From contig CP103020.1 in NCBI GenBank assembly GCA_024752435.1, positions 1,240,001 to 1,304,000 on the forward strand: a DNA stretch of 64,000 nucleotides, read 5' to 3'. Origin of the DNA: Allantophomopsis cytisporea (taxonomy: Eukaryota > Ascomycota > Leotiomycetes > Phacidiales > Phacidiaceae). This document shows, piece after piece, positions 1 to 12,430 of this stretch; position 1 is the first letter of the stretch; every line of letters begins with the position of its first letter. Made by a program: the position numbers and the translations under genes. The notes under the pieces were generated by a model. The model worked only from the letters and a program-made list of their open reading frames with translations, searched no databases and was not told the DNA's origin.

Positions 1-172
1 CTCCTTTCTCAGGCAAAGATTGAGGGGAAGGATTCAAAGAAAAGAGAAGAGCTTTTCGAATATCTGTTAAAACAAAGGGTTTACAGAAGACAGAGTGATC
101 AGAGAGGCAAGAATGGAGGAGAATTGAAGCGTGTGTCTTCTCTGTCATTCATCATACGTCGAATATGGCTAT

Positions 173-201
<29 letters not shown>
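173..201. repeat. (CAAG)n microsatellite
   Basis: About seven head-to-tail CAAG units lie in non-coding DNA. Confidence 0.9.
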
Positions 202-203
<2 letters not shown>

Positions 204-922
204 ACCAGCAGAGAAGCAGGCAAAATCCATGCACGCAATGTACAAACAACGACATCATAGTTGGTGACAGGTCGGCACGGCAGCTCTCCACCTTAACAAC
301 CATGATCCTTAACCGTGTGTTAGCCAGTGCATAATCCTTGTTCTCGCCTGCTGTTCACTCCTCGATCGATACCCAAAGGCGGGAAGTATCAGCGGTGAAA
401 TCCAATGCCAGCTCATGCCAGCTTTTGGGACTTCCCCCTGGGCTTTAGTGATTGGGCTTGGTCTGGTCTGGTCTGGTCAGGTCAGGGTGGTCTGTGTGAT
501 GGAGTCTGACATCAACCGTAGAGGATCCTGGTACTTGTGGAGGGTGCAAAAGTTTGAATGTGAATGTGAATGGGACTTCGCCGTACGCGCATCTTATCGT
601 ACCGGAGAATGTACTCCGTGTACTATGAGCGAAATGAAATACAAAACCGGCTTGCGTAAGATGAGATCGATACAAGACTGATATTTCGCTCCATGAAGTG
701 GACTGTAGGTGCATTCCCATAAATTGGGACGGTACCTTATTCTTTTCGGGCATTTCCATGGCTGCCGTCAAATGACTTGTGCTAGTCTAGTTAATTTAAA
801 TACCTGTATTTAAAAACTCCGAGTATCTTCACTACACATCGTGCATGTACTAAGATCAATTGACGGGATGCGTGTAGGAGGATATGCAACCGGATATAGC
901 AATCGCGGAAACTCTGTTGTTG

Positions 923-950
923 ATATATATATATATATATATCTCTCTCT
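923..950. repeat. (AT)n followed by (CT)n microsatellite
   Basis: Roughly ten AT dinucleotides are directly followed by four CT dinucleotides. Confidence 0.9.
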
Positions 951-1136
951 CAATATGTTAACTGCGTAGGTAAGACATCGAGGAAGCAGACACACTTGGT
1001 GGCTCACCAGCTCGTGTTGCGTTCTTCCATGTTGCATACGGAAGTTCATGTATGGAGGAACACCAGCAACAGCAACAAGTCGTCTCGTAGTCCGTACAAC
1101 AAAGCAGGTCGTGTAGGCGACACAAGCCATACATAC

Positions 1137-1154
1137 ATCTATCTATCTATCTAT
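1137..1154. repeat. (ATCT)n microsatellite
   Basis: Four to five tandem ATCT units in intergenic DNA. Confidence 0.85.
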
Positions 1155-2143
1155 CGTGCCTATACACTTCCTCATGTCCACACAGAACCTACACAGAGCA
1201 CACACGCGTGCGATCATACGATGGCTCGGGAAGTTGAGACGCGTCCTCGCACCTCCATCGTCTCGTATTGCCCGTCCGTGTGCGGCATAAGTTCCTCGTG
1301 TAAGGCTGGAAATCGAGTGAATAACCCATCGCATCTGGAGTACTTGTACGTCTTCAATAAAAAGAAAGAAAAAAACCAAATCTTAGGTTCAAGACATTGG
1401 CGCATGGGCGTGGGGCTTGTCCTCTGCATGTACGCAGGCCGGGTGAGCGCGAGCCAGCGCAGAAGATGTAGACGCGTATGAGTAAGAACAGATAACTGTG
1501 TTTCAACAAGAAAGCTAATATCACGAGAACTGCACTGAATTGCAGATGTGAATAACCTCGGACACACCACGTGCTGTGTGAAGTAGTGATCCGCAGATTA
1601 TCGTTGCATTGTGGCATCATGCAGGACTTCCCTATTCATCGTACCCATCCAATCCACGAACACATTTATAGTCTACATTCAGGTCTCAACTCACTCACAG
1701 CTCAAATATCATACAGAGTCACATGCACAAGTCACATGTGTACACAAGACATAATCCGAATACGTAAATATCATCCATTCCCATCGCTAAAAGCAAAAAT
1801 GTCGTTTCGTTTCCACTCTCGTCATCCATCGTCAAAAGACTCATAGAAAACGAGGAAAGGAACATCGAAACCACTAAAGTACATAGTCCGCATCTGCTCC
1901 GTTTTTCCACCACCCTGCCTTCCACTATGAAAAGGAAAATCAAATCAAGACTCAAGAGGTCAAGTAGAAATAAGAGTCTTCGGCTTCGTAACAATCGTTT
2001 CGTGTCAGCGGTTCAATTCCATGGAATAGAATTGCAAGACAGGCAAGCAACCCTACCCACTCATGCCGTGAAAATTAAGATTTTTTTTTCCAGGTTTGAA
2101 TCATTGAGAATACAATGTGGCCATGCAGAAGAGCATAGTGCAT

Positions 2144-4194
2144 TTACAACTCCTCTTTGATGGCGTGGCCGGCCTTCTGGGCCTGCTCCTGAGCGCGGTG
2201 AGTGGCATAAGTGCCAGCTTCCTTAGCAGCATCAGTGGCCTTCTCGGCTTGGTAGGCTGCGTTGTCGGCCTGAACTGCTGCCTGCTTGCGACCAGCGGCG
2301 GCTCCGATCCTCAATTGATCAAGAACCCACTGGCCAGCCTCAGAGAGCTTGGCGTACAGAGTACCTTGTGGAGTAGTAGTGCCGTAGCGGAACCAGTTAG
2401 CTTGGTTGCGAGCGTAAGCCCTGAGTTGGTTGCTGGTAGTTCCCTGTGGAACTGGAACACCATAACTGTCAAGGTAGGCCTTAATATCACTGTCGGACCA
2501 AGTGTCAAAAGCAGAGTCCTTGGCAGCATCGGTGGCCTTGGAAAGGTACGAGGTGACGGAAGCATAAGCTGGTCCACTAGACTTGGAGGCAGTAGCGTAA
2601 GCTTCTTGAGCAGCGCTGAGGAGATCCTCACGGGTGGCATCAGCCTTGTTAGCAATCGCCTCAGCAGCCTCGTTTCCAGAAGAAGCAAGGTAAGACTTGA
2701 GGTTGTCAACGGTCCAGGTATCGAAAGTCCAGGCAGACCATCCGGTAGCAGCCTTGTGCTTGTTCAAACGTACAGCAGCCAAGAGCTCGTCCTTCTTGCT
2801 CTTCTGAGGAACTGGAACACCACGAGCATCGAGGTAAGCCTTGAGGCGGCTATCAGACCAAGAGTTGATAGCAGCGTTGAAGGCTTCCTCACCCTGAGCT
2901 GAGGCAGCATCGGTAGCCTTGGCGTATTGGTTACCAGCGTTGGAGGTAGCGGCGCCGAAGGCACTGACACCAGAAGAGCTAGCCTGCTTAGCCAAGCTAG
3001 AGGCAGAAGAAGCAGCAGTGTCACCAGTGAAAGCAGCACGGTGTTTACGGGCAATGGCAAGGAGCTCATTGCGCTTGGAACCTTGTGGGACCTTGATACC
3101 GTTCTTGTCTGCCCACTCCTTGATCTGGCTATCAGACCAGGCATCGAGAAGCTGATCACTGAGAGTTTCAGCAGCGGCGGCAGCCGAGGCGGAAGCGGAA
3201 GCAGCAGTCTCCTTAGCTCTGAGACTGGCGATGCGAGAGTTGCGACGAACAGCGGCAATCAGCTTATCGCGGGAGGATGGCTGAGGAGCTGGGATGCCGT
3301 GTGTGTCAAGGAATTCCTTAAGATCCGACTCGGACCAAGTAGAGTAAAGCCAGTCACCTGGGTAGGCGGCGGTCTCACCAGCCTTCTTTGCGACAGATTC
3401 ATAGTTAGAGCGGATCTTCTGAATAAGAGTGTCACGCTTGCGTGGCTGTGGAACTGGGATGCCGTGCTTGTCTGCGAATGCCTTGAGTTGAGAGTCGGTC
3501 CAGCTATGACTTGTTAGTGGATTCGAATAATGGTGTATAATGTTCTTGGCTCACCTGTCAAAAACCCAATCCTTGACAGAAGACCAAGCGTCCTCAGCCT
3601 TGTCCTCGGTCTCATACCAGTAGTTCTTAACCTGGGCAACCAGACCATCCTTGTTGGCCTCGGCGGAATCCTTAGTCTCCACTCCCTTTTGCTTGAGGAA
3701 ATGACCAAGCTGGTTGGTGTCCCAGTCGTTGTATGGAGATGCGACCTTTGTTTGCCAATTGGTCTTCACCAAGTTTTCCAGGTCCTTGCGGTCTGCTGGT
3801 GTTGGGTATGGAACATTGTTATCTGAAAGCCAGCGTTCTAATTCGGTCTCGTGCCAGTTATTGTAGACTGCACATACAGCATATTAGTATAAGATCTGAT
3901 GGGTTTGATGATGACAGAAAAATCTACAGCCCTCTGAGCTATTTGAGAGCTGTTGCAAGCTCATGGAGTTTTGAAACAATTCGGTATTGATGAGAGGTAC
4001 GCGATGAAAGATCGACGTGCTCTCACAAGGGTTGTATTGGGTCGAAATCATGACCAACTCCACAGCATATAGCTCCCAAAGCTGGCTTGATGCTGACGAT
4101 CAAAGGCAAACATACCTGCTTTGCTGAACCAGTTGCTAGCAACGGTCACTTCGGCCGCGAGGCCTAGAACGAGAAGCTGTGAAAAGAGCTTCAT
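2144..4194 (-). CDS. MSC1: Msc1/Ish1-type protein with eight Ish1 repeats
   Basis: Model: exons 4194-4116, 3867-3555 and 3503-2144 on the minus strand, 583 aa. Both introns have GT...AG ends and the frame is continuous. The start gives a clear signal peptide (KLFSQLLVLGLAAEVTVAS). After it come eight Ish1-type units of about 34 residues, recognisable by W-S/T-D/E-S-x-L/I-K, then G-V/I-P-x-P and a basic tail. An Ala-rich low-complexity segment separates units 5 and 6, and an Ala/Lys-rich helical tail ends in KEEL. Ish1/Msc1 proteins are known from S. pombe (stress-induced, nuclear envelope) and S. cerevisiae (meiotic sister-chromatid recombination phenotype). Signal peptide plus KEEL suggests residence in the ER lumen or perinuclear space, which is inference. 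The family assignment is strong; the molecular function of the family is poorly defined. Confidence 0.9.
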
Positions 4195-6287
4195 TTTCGC
4201 GAAGTCCTTCGTAAGTTGATTTCAAACAGAAGGAGGCGGATTCGAACTGTCTATTATGGATATGACAGAAAGAAGAGATAAATGATTTGGGAAGAGAAGA
4301 AGGAGGAACAGAAGGGAGAAGGAGAAGTAGTAGAAGAAGTCGTTGTTGACCAGATGTGGCTGAAGCACAGGGTGGGAATATTCGCTAAGAGGAATACGTC
4401 ATGGGGGATTTACTCCGTGGTGTTCGTTCGGTACAGTGCACATGCATGTATTGTTATGGTGTCAGAGGGAGCAATTGGTGTGCAAGAATGGAAGCTAGGC
4501 TTGTGGCGGACAAAGTACTCCTCAGCAACTGTTACCTAGGGCGTGACATGTGCCAGGGAAGGAGAGAAAATTCTTTTTGGTTTGTGAGGGAGAAGACGAT
4601 ATGCATGTTGTCTGTCGAATGTGTACCAGTGTGGCTTGTGATAGGATATGCGATGAGCAGGTACAGTCCAGATTCTCTTTTCTTCGCAGTCTCAGTCTCG
4701 GTCTGTGTCTGTCTCTACTTGTGTGATTTGCCACAAGTGACCATCTATTCCCGCTACATTTATCTGGAATGACGACTGGATGAATTGTCCTGTATGTATC
4801 TCAGCGGTTTCATCTGAGGAGGCTATAAATCAGTCCTCAATCATATGATTGAATTGCTTCCGTGAAGTCTTTGTTTGTCTTCCACCATTCACATGACTCT
4901 ACATAGGAGTAATATCATCCGCAACGAAGCATCAATATCTTCAAGCAGCTCCTCATTGTCTCATCCATCTCATCGCATCCACCTCATTTCCACTAGATCT
5001 CTCTACCTCATAAAATCATAAAATCTTAAAATCATAAAATACCATGCCAAAGAAGCAAGTTTCACAAAATCAAAAGAAGCGCGTAGAAAAAAGCATGACC
5101 GCCTCAACAGCAAAATAAGTCAGTACGCCTGCCTCATCGACCGATGCCTTTTTTTCAACAAACCACATCTGATCCCCCATCTGATCCCCCATCGATGAGA
5201 TCAAAAAAGCTCCAAATGCGATGAGGTAATGCCGACAAGGGCCTTAGGGCCTTAGGACGGGCCCTGTCATGGAAGCACATCCCAGTCCAAGCTCTCCCCG
5301 CAAAATCAATGACATGCCATTCTCCATCGTTTACGTAGAGTAGCGCCTCACATCACTCTCCCACAGAATATGTCCACGCACTCCCGTCTCCCTCCCAAAA
5401 GGACAAAAGCTACGACGCAAATCCTTCTCGCTTTTCGACTTCCAAAGCTTGGAGATATGAAATATATATACAAATACTAAACCTCTCCCATGCTCTGCGT
5501 TTCAAATTGATCAGTCCCCCTTTTCCGTCGACCATCCACCGCCGCCGTCGCATGAAGACAAGCTGCTGTGGCGTTTCAGCGAGGCCTCGATGCATCGCGC
5601 TGCGCTAGCAGGGATGCTGATTCGATGCGTTGCGCATCTATGGAGTGCCCGTTCCCAGCATCGTCATATGTCATGATTTTGCATCATGCTGGTGAATTAT
5701 GGGGGTTTTGTGCGAGGTGCGAGAGAAGTGAAAGATCTGAAGGGACCTGTGCTTTGAATCTAGTGTGGGCAGTGGGAACATATCCATCGTGCTCTTATGA
5801 CTGGAGAAGAACCAATCGGTTCTGAGATGGATTGATGGTTGGATGTTAAATCTCCTGGCACGTCGACACGTTTTAATAAAAGCTGCCGATCGAATCAATT
5901 CGAAGTGCTTGTAAATGGTAGTAAACAATATAAAAGAAGACCATGAAATTAACATGCTCTTGAGAAGAATGAAGTTGGTTCGTTAGGCGTGGACTATGTA
6001 CAAGCATTATCCAAATGCAGAACATGAGCTCGAGATCAATCTCAAAATTATTTTATCATCGCAAAACAGAGCATGATCCAGAGGTATTTCACACAACTTC
6101 AATCACAACGCAACGTACACAACAGAAACAGTAACTGAGAGCTGGTATTCCCAATGCAGGACTTTTTAGATACACACAACCCATGCATACTCTCCATCAA
6201 TATCCTCCAGCTCCTTCCATGACCATAACAGATCCAAAATGAAATTCACCCTACGCACAAACATCATCAGCAAAAATTCAACAAGAC
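4195..6287. other. Intergenic: MSC1 upstream region, no supported gene
   Basis: Short open frames only. A direct repeat of the word CTGATCCCCCAT occurs near 5170-5190, and near 5018-5040 a short tract repeats AAAATCATA/AAAATCTTA words. The right part is the 3' flank of the small mitochondrial-type gene. Confidence 0.6.
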
Positions 6288-6884
6288 TCAAACATCACGA
6301 GCCCCATGATCATAACCCTTGCGAAACTCCTCATTGTGCCGCTTGACCTCCTCGCCAGAGGGCAACTCATGTTCCTTGGGGTCCAAAATCTTAGGCTGAG
6401 CGCCCCCAGCAGCCTTCTCCCCATCACCAGTCTTATGACTGATATCACCATCGGGCACATCGCCGCCGCCCTTCTTCTGGCTCAATTTCCCCTCTCTCTT
6501 ACCTTTCTTGATCTCGCCGCCCGTAGGACTGCTGCCCGTCTCCTTGGCCTCCTTGCTCCGCGACCCGCCGCTCTGCGCGCTCGCATCCTCGGGGTTCTTG
6601 CCGCCGGAAGTCTTGCTGCCCTTGCTGCCCTTGGACGCGCCCTTGGTCGGCCCGCCGCCCGTGCCGTGCCCCTCTGATGGCGGCGCGGGGCCCGGGTGCT
6701 CTGCGTTGGTCGTCGTGGTGTTGGATGAGCCTTGCGCCTGGGGGTCGCCGCCTACGGGGTCGCCTTTGCCGTCGCCGTAGCCCTGCGCTGCGCTGTAGAT
6801 GGGGGTGGTTGTGAGCGGGCGGATACCCATTGTTAGGGTTGGGCGGGCGAAGGGCAGGCGGGCTGTGCGCAGGAAGAAGGACAT
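6288..6884 (-). CDS. Small putative mitochondrial protein, conserved-looking, function unknown
   Basis: Single exon of 198 aa from the ATG at 6884. The open frame extends 32 codons further upstream, but that extension is Thr/Ser/Asn-rich and looks like translated 5' UTR, whereas the chosen start opens with an Arg-rich, acid-free amphipathic sequence (SFFLRTARLPFARPTL) typical of a mitochondrial presequence. The middle is low-complexity (Gly, Ser, Lys, Pro). The most structured part is the C-terminus, where PKILDPKEHELPSGEEVK precedes a charged helix ending in GYDHGARDV. I do not recognise a domain with a known function. Many ascomycetes have small mitochondrial proteins with this layout, so the gene is probably real, but no role can be assigned. 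Confidence 0.7.
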   Translation of the reverse strand: MSFFLRTARLPFARPTLTMGIRPLTTTPIYSAAQGYGDGKGDPVGGDPQAQGSSNTTTTNAEHPGPAPPSEGHGTGGGPTKGASKGSKGSKTSGGKNPEDASAQSGGSRSKEAKETGSSPTGGEIKKGKREGKLSQKKGGGDVPDGDISHKTGDGEKAAGGAQPKILDPKEHELPSGEEVKRHNEEFRKGYDHGARDV

Positions 6885-7405
6885 CTTGGTGTGATTTCGT
6901 GAAGTGTTGAATATATGTGATTGTGGTACGGTTGTAGATGTTCGGGTTGAGGTATTGGCTGTTGAAGGTTGGGAGGTCAATTGAACAGAACGAATTCGAG
7001 GTCTTCTTTATGAAAGGTCATGTAGCTTGTTTATGTATCTGTAGCTTCTATCTGAAGGTCTAGAGGTAGGAGGGGTCGATTGAGGTGAGCTTAGGCTTGT
7101 GATGATGTTGATCGAGGGACTGACTAGAGACTACTTCGGCCTACTGATATGATGATGTAACCACCCTTCACAGCGGATCTTTCCGCATATCTCAGGTACG
7201 CACGCCATTTCATTCGCGCTGCACTCGATTAGGATCTTTGAATCTGTTAATGACTGCTACTTATAAGTCCATTTGTTGGAGGAGGGGGTGGTGGGGATCC
7301 TGTCTTGGTTGAATTCGTGTGCCATGTATCTATATCTACCTTATGCTATGCTCTGATACTCTAATATTTGCGCGTTAAGCTTGGGATTTTACAGTACGGA
7401 TGTTA
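6885..7405. other. Intergenic between two minus-strand genes
   Basis: This holds the 5' flank of the 6.3-6.9 kb gene and the 3' flank of the MFS gene. No RNA gene or further open frame is convincing. Confidence 0.6.
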
Positions 7406-9091
7406 TCATTCCACGCTCTTCTCTTCATAACCTCTAGACGTGTGCTGTGTCTCATTGTCCACGCCCCCGCCCTTCTTCTCCTCGGCAGCCAACTCATCCA
7501 GTGCCTCTTCGATAGCCGGCCTTTCCTCGTCATTCTGCTTCGTCTCAACAGGGAGCTCTTCTTTCTTCAGCAGATCACGCCTCTTAAGATTCCACCCACC
7601 TCCCCATCCGTACCATCCTGTCTCCCAAGGTCCCTTGAGAAAGCAGACAATCAAAGCCGACCCGATGAAAGCCACGCTGGCACTCCCGCTGGAAATCCAG
7701 CCGCCCTGAGCATAAATTCGATTCCCGGCCGCGGTACCTGTCAATTGACCAAAGAATGCAGATACCGTATAGGCGGTATTGATTCTATTCCTCGCTTTGG
7801 GCTCGATGCTGTAAATGGCTGATCGATTCGATATTTGCGATGTTTGAAGACCGATGTCTATGAGGATGGCCTGGATTACTGGACCAGCCACGGTGAAAGT
7901 CCCAGTATAGGTTCCTATGCATACTCCTACAATGGTAATGATCTGACCGAGGATCACGGAAAAGAGTGGCACAAAACGGTCGATGATTAACCTACTGTAG
8001 ATAGGTATAAAGCACATGGCACCAATACCGATGAGAGCAAAAAGGCCTATCACTAAGGAACTGTAATTATATGGTGGCGATGAAAGGAGAAATGTTAGAG
8101 TAGTCCAGAAACTAGTAAACACAGCGGAGTCGAGAAACCCTACAAGGCAGGCTTGCACAAGAAGGGGGTGCTTGTAGATAAGGCTTATGATAGACCAGAG
8201 CATCTTGAAGTAATTGATTCCATCGGGATTGGTTGCAGGATAGTCGGGCATGAAGAACCAAAGCAGTATGAGGATCAAGTACTGTAAGCCAAAGGACATC
8301 CAGTAGATATTCCTCCAGGACGTATAGTTTGTGACAATTCCAGACAGGAGTCTTGCAATAAGCAATCCCAACATCAGACCAGAGACAACAATGGCGAGAG
8401 ATTGAGCACGCTTGGCCGGTGGTGCAAGATCGCCAACAAGAGGTAACATGACTTGAGGAGTGACAGTTGTTACGGCTGCGATGTATGATAATCCAGCGAA
8501 TGTCGAGAAATTGTGTGTTAAGCAAAGACCAAGCCACTACCCGCTATTAGTATATATAGATCGAAAAGTATCATCCAGACTCACTACTGTCGCAGTAAAC
8601 CATACGAGCAGAAGAACAAAAGCTCTTCTTCTAAAAACATCTCCCAAGGGACACAGAAAGAGTAATCCAGATGCATAGCCCGCTTGCATAGCAGTAGGAA
8701 TGAGCGAGGCTCTCTCATGAGTAACTCCAAAGTCGTCCGCCAAAATATTCAGAATGGGATGACTATAGTAAAGATTGGCCACTGTGAAGGTCCCCGCCTG
8801 CCATCACCAGAAGAATCAGCCAACATACTTCAGTCCGGACATCACATATCATACAAATCCAAACAGCAAATTTAGCGGCAGCGAGAACTTGAAAGGCTTC
8901 TCTGGATTCCATCTACACCTTTTCGGCGTATACGTGACAAAGCTCCAGCATTTCTGTGCAAAAGGACTGCGACGAATTCTTGCAAATTTCTCTGTCGACT
9001 GCGTACTTCTCGTGGAAGTCGACTCCGTAGCCTCATTTTGCTCGTCCGCAAGCTGTGCTTGTGCCGGCTCTTGAAGCGGCGGGTTAGTCAT
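7406..9091 (-). CDS. Major facilitator superfamily transporter
   Basis: Model: exons 9091-8855, 8797-8585 and 8536-7406 on the minus strand, 526 aa, introns of 57 and 48 bp with GT...AG ends. The N-terminus (about 65 aa) is charged and cytoplasmic, followed by about twelve hydrophobic segments. The loop between helices 2 and 3 carries GDVFRRR, the MFS motif A (G-D-x-x-x-R-R), and a later YTSWRNIYW fits the conserved W-R after helix 5. The C-terminal 60 residues are hydrophilic and Lys/Glu-rich. Members of this type move small solutes or drugs across the plasma membrane by proton coupling; the substrate cannot be read from sequence. It has no obvious pathway neighbours, so nothing links it to a metabolite cluster. 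Confidence 0.88.
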
Positions 9092-10246
9092 TGTTGCATC
9101 AGCTTCGTAACAAAGATGACAGGAGCAGTACACAACTAGTCCGAGAAGCCGAACATGATTTTGTCGTCGTCGACATCGACATGGAATCAATGACAGCGGC
9201 AAAGGACATGTCCATAGCGTCGGGGTATTTCACGAAGTCGGGGTATTTCAACGAAGGCCGAGTGCTGTGCATGATCCCCAGAATGGAACTCCGAAGTTCC
9301 CTCATCTACCTATGTATGTGTGCAGTGATCTACTTGTGGTGCTCATGCCGTTCAAGCATATCTCTTATCCCCGGCACATATCTCCGCGCAAACCTATGTC
9401 GACAAGCGAAAGGAACAAGAAGCTCGCAAAGCAGGATCTGTGGTCGAACATATCTTTCGGTTCTGGCAAGGAAATTCCATGTTGTCGGTGAACCAGTACT
9501 CCACTTGGCTATGCGAATTTGAGCCCAACGCTATCTCGAAGGATTCATCTTTCTATCATGGGTCTGCTTGGGGTTCAATTGTCGACAGAACATTGGAATA
9601 ACGACCACCGTAAAGTAAGGTGGATTCGGAGTACGGCACATCAGAAAAAAACGGTGCAGATACTGCATAGATGCCAAATTGCATGCATATGTGCAGCAGG
9701 TAGTCCATCCGAGTACATACCTTAGTGTAATGCCTTTAGATTAATATTCCTCACGCTACTTCGAACATATCCATCCGCAACAGTAGAGGTTGTTAGGAAG
9801 AGCGAAAGGACATTCATCAAAGACAAGCCGATAGTGTACTATGAGGTATGATAAAACCTCAAATTCCAATTAGTTTGAGGGCCATGTGTACCCGTACTAT
9901 GTATTCAAGGAGAGTCCACAAAGTTGCGCGAACATGGTGAATAATCAATCAAAAGAATGGGATAGTGCATGGATGCATGCACACACTCGCACTTATCTTT
10001 GTTGCATACTACTACAACGCCATAAGTCGTAGGCAGTGAGTCGACCAAGGACGGCAATGTCTTTATCTCGTGGCGTCTGGAGAAGCGGCCAGATGAACGA
10101 GCGGCTTTACCTAAATGTGATCTTGAGCCATGGAACAGAGCTCACACTCTATTCCGTGGACTCCAACTCAACCATGCAGACAGAGCTGATATGGTGCTGG
10201 TCGGACATGCCACTCCGTCCTTGCTCCATCTTCTACGACTCTTTCA

Positions 10247-10279
10247 TCTTGGTCTTGGTCTTGGTCTTGGTCTTGGTTT
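10247..10279. repeat. (GGTCTT)n hexanucleotide repeat
   Basis: Five to six tandem copies of a hexamer in intergenic DNA. Confidence 0.9.
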
Positions 10280-10745
10280 TGCAGGCTTTCGCGCCGCACG
10301 AGGCGTGAAGCATGCATTCGGAAACAAGTTCTTGCTTGCGCTAGCCACGGCATCGTAGTATGTATGTATTTACATCGGACCCCATCTCAATGGCATGCAG
10401 TCAACGGGCTTTACGGCAATTCTAACCACAAGTATTTAGTCGGCGATACGACTCGAGGTCATGTGTCTCTGCGTGTCTGTAGCCCGGCGTGCAACGATAT
10501 TGCTGCTCCACATAGTGTGGTATAGCTCGCTCTGCACTGACACTTACACTTGGGGACGACATCACTATTGCGCCCTATGGTAGCTGTCGGTATTCAAGTA
10601 ATCATACTTGTGATAGTGGTTTGGAGCGTGATGAGAAAGTCATTTTATTTGACTCTCCTTTTTGCTTCGTTTTCATTACTTTTTTTTTTTGTTGCTTACC
10701 CCTTGAGTACACTCACGGCTACTTTGATCTACGGAGCAATAGAGT

Positions 10746-10780
10746 AGTCGTCGTTGTCGTTGTCGTTGTCGTCGTTGTTG
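10746..10780. repeat. (GTCGTT)n / GTN repeat
   Basis: Alternating GTC and GTT triplets over about 35 bp, in non-coding DNA. Confidence 0.85.
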
Positions 10781-12230
10781 TGAGTCGTGAGGTGGCTGGT
10801 TGGGCTATGTGTTTAGCCAAAATCATGGGTCCTGAAGCAATTTTATTTGCTTGTTGCAACCCCTCAGATAGAGGTCCACGCTGCTTGGAAAACATTATTG
10901 GGAGTGAGCAAGGTAAATACAGTAGTAATTTGTAAGTCGTCAAGTACCTAGACTGTACAAGTAAGCTGTATCTATGGTGGTGCATCAGGGTAAATTAAAT
11001 GAAAAGAGATAAGGCAAAAGCAAGCTCGTTCTTCGGAAGAGAGCGAATACGCTTAGCCGCTGACGAGGCGTATTTAAGACTAAGATGTTTTATGGCAAAG
11101 TACATACATGCATACACACGGCGGCGTACTCGAGTATGTACTGTGTACTTGACAAGTCGAATTTGGCCGTGGACGCGAATGCTTGTTTGGTAAATAACCG
11201 CGGTCCCGTAATCTCATGTCTGATGTTAATAGTGCATCTTTGGAAGTGGTTGGTATTTGCTTCTTCCACCTTCGAAGAGTATCACCTTGCTTAATCTTCT
11301 TCTGTTGTTGCCCCATGCCGACAAATCTATATGCCTCAACTCGCCTGACCTGGCCTGGCCTGGCCTCGACAAACAATTCAGGAGGCGGGTACCTCTCTTG
11401 TACAGACAGTGTTCATACTTGTTTAGTAGTGGATGGAGTCTCGAAGCATCTATATATGGTATCTTTACGACTCTTGCAATAGAAGTTTGTTTCTTGAGAG
11501 TCGTCAGTCTGGTGCAGGTATGGAGTACGGATGAGATAAGTGGGCGCGCGGATGTTTCGTCCGTTCGAAGGGGGTAGGAAAGTTGAGGAGTTTGGAGCAT
11601 CGTGAGGTCGAGAATGTTTGGAGTGTTTAGACTCGGAACCTGCCTAGACCGGACTTTACCTAGTCGGTCGACTTATGAGGCCTATGATGGGGAAGATGCA
11701 GACGAAGAGAACGCGAGAGAAATGCAAATGGATGTACTTATCAATATGGTCAACGCGCACTAAGTCTGAAGGTACCAAGGGAAGCTCGAACAGACTCAAG
11801 CAGATCCAAGCAATCCAAGCAATCCAAGCAACCCTGGTAAACTATACCAAATCATAGCGAATCAGATGAGCGCTAGCTGCTCACTAAGAGATAGCCTCCG
11901 AAATCTGGTTAGAGGCCGTCGCTGTCTAGTCCTATCTGGGAAAGACCCAATCTGCCCGTTGTCTGTCGGCTCAGGACCTGGTAGAGTACAGCCTTCGTCG
12001 GTGCATTATTGTATACAAAACTTACGGCGGGAGCCTATGAGAAGCTCTACCCTCCCATAAGTAGCGAAAGAGCAAAAAGGCCAGCCACGCCCACCAGAAA
12101 GAGAAGAAAGAGAGCATTTGCAAAAGCACCACCACACCAATACCGCCCGGAAGGAAAAAGAGAGCTTCGTGTAGATTCCTCGTCCGAAAAAGCACTGAAC
12201 ACATTCGCTGTCCTCCCTCTTCATCTGTCT

Positions 12231-12258
12231 CATCTTCATCTTCATCTTCATCTTCTCA
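12231..12258. repeat. (TTCATC)n pyrimidine-rich repeat
   Basis: Four to five tandem hexamers in the presumed leader of the gene at 12431. CT-rich leaders of this sort are common upstream of fungal genes. Confidence 0.8.
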
Positions 12259-12430
12259 TCTCACTTTCACTCGCTTTTGAAAAAGTCCCTCGTATCATCT
12301 ATCTCCGAGATAAATCTCTTCGATAAGACAAGCATCGTTTGTGCGATTTGTATCGTTCGATTTCTCCGCGTTCACTTTCTCGCAACACCACCACCACCAC
12401 CACAACTCAACCACTCAACACACGTTCAAT

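Larger units (their letters stand above)
1..2143. other. Intergenic, no supported gene
   Basis: Only short overlapping open frames of random composition occur here, on both strands. The stretch carries several microsatellites (listed separately) and the 3' flank of the minus-strand MSC1 gene. Nothing else is recognisable. Confidence 0.6.
9092..12430. other. 3.3 kb intergenic, no supported gene
   Basis: Many short overlapping frames occur on both strands, none with a recognisable domain or consistent splice sites. The stretch includes an imperfect 19-bp tandem duplication at about 9219-9256, simple repeats near 10.25 and 10.75 kb, and a CT/CATCTT-rich leader before the gene at 12431. Confidence 0.6.

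Noticed and set aside
4230..4250. tRNA B-box-like sequence on the minus strand
   Set aside because: The flanking bases cannot form a T-stem and no A box or acceptor stem is present; it lies in the MSC1 leader.
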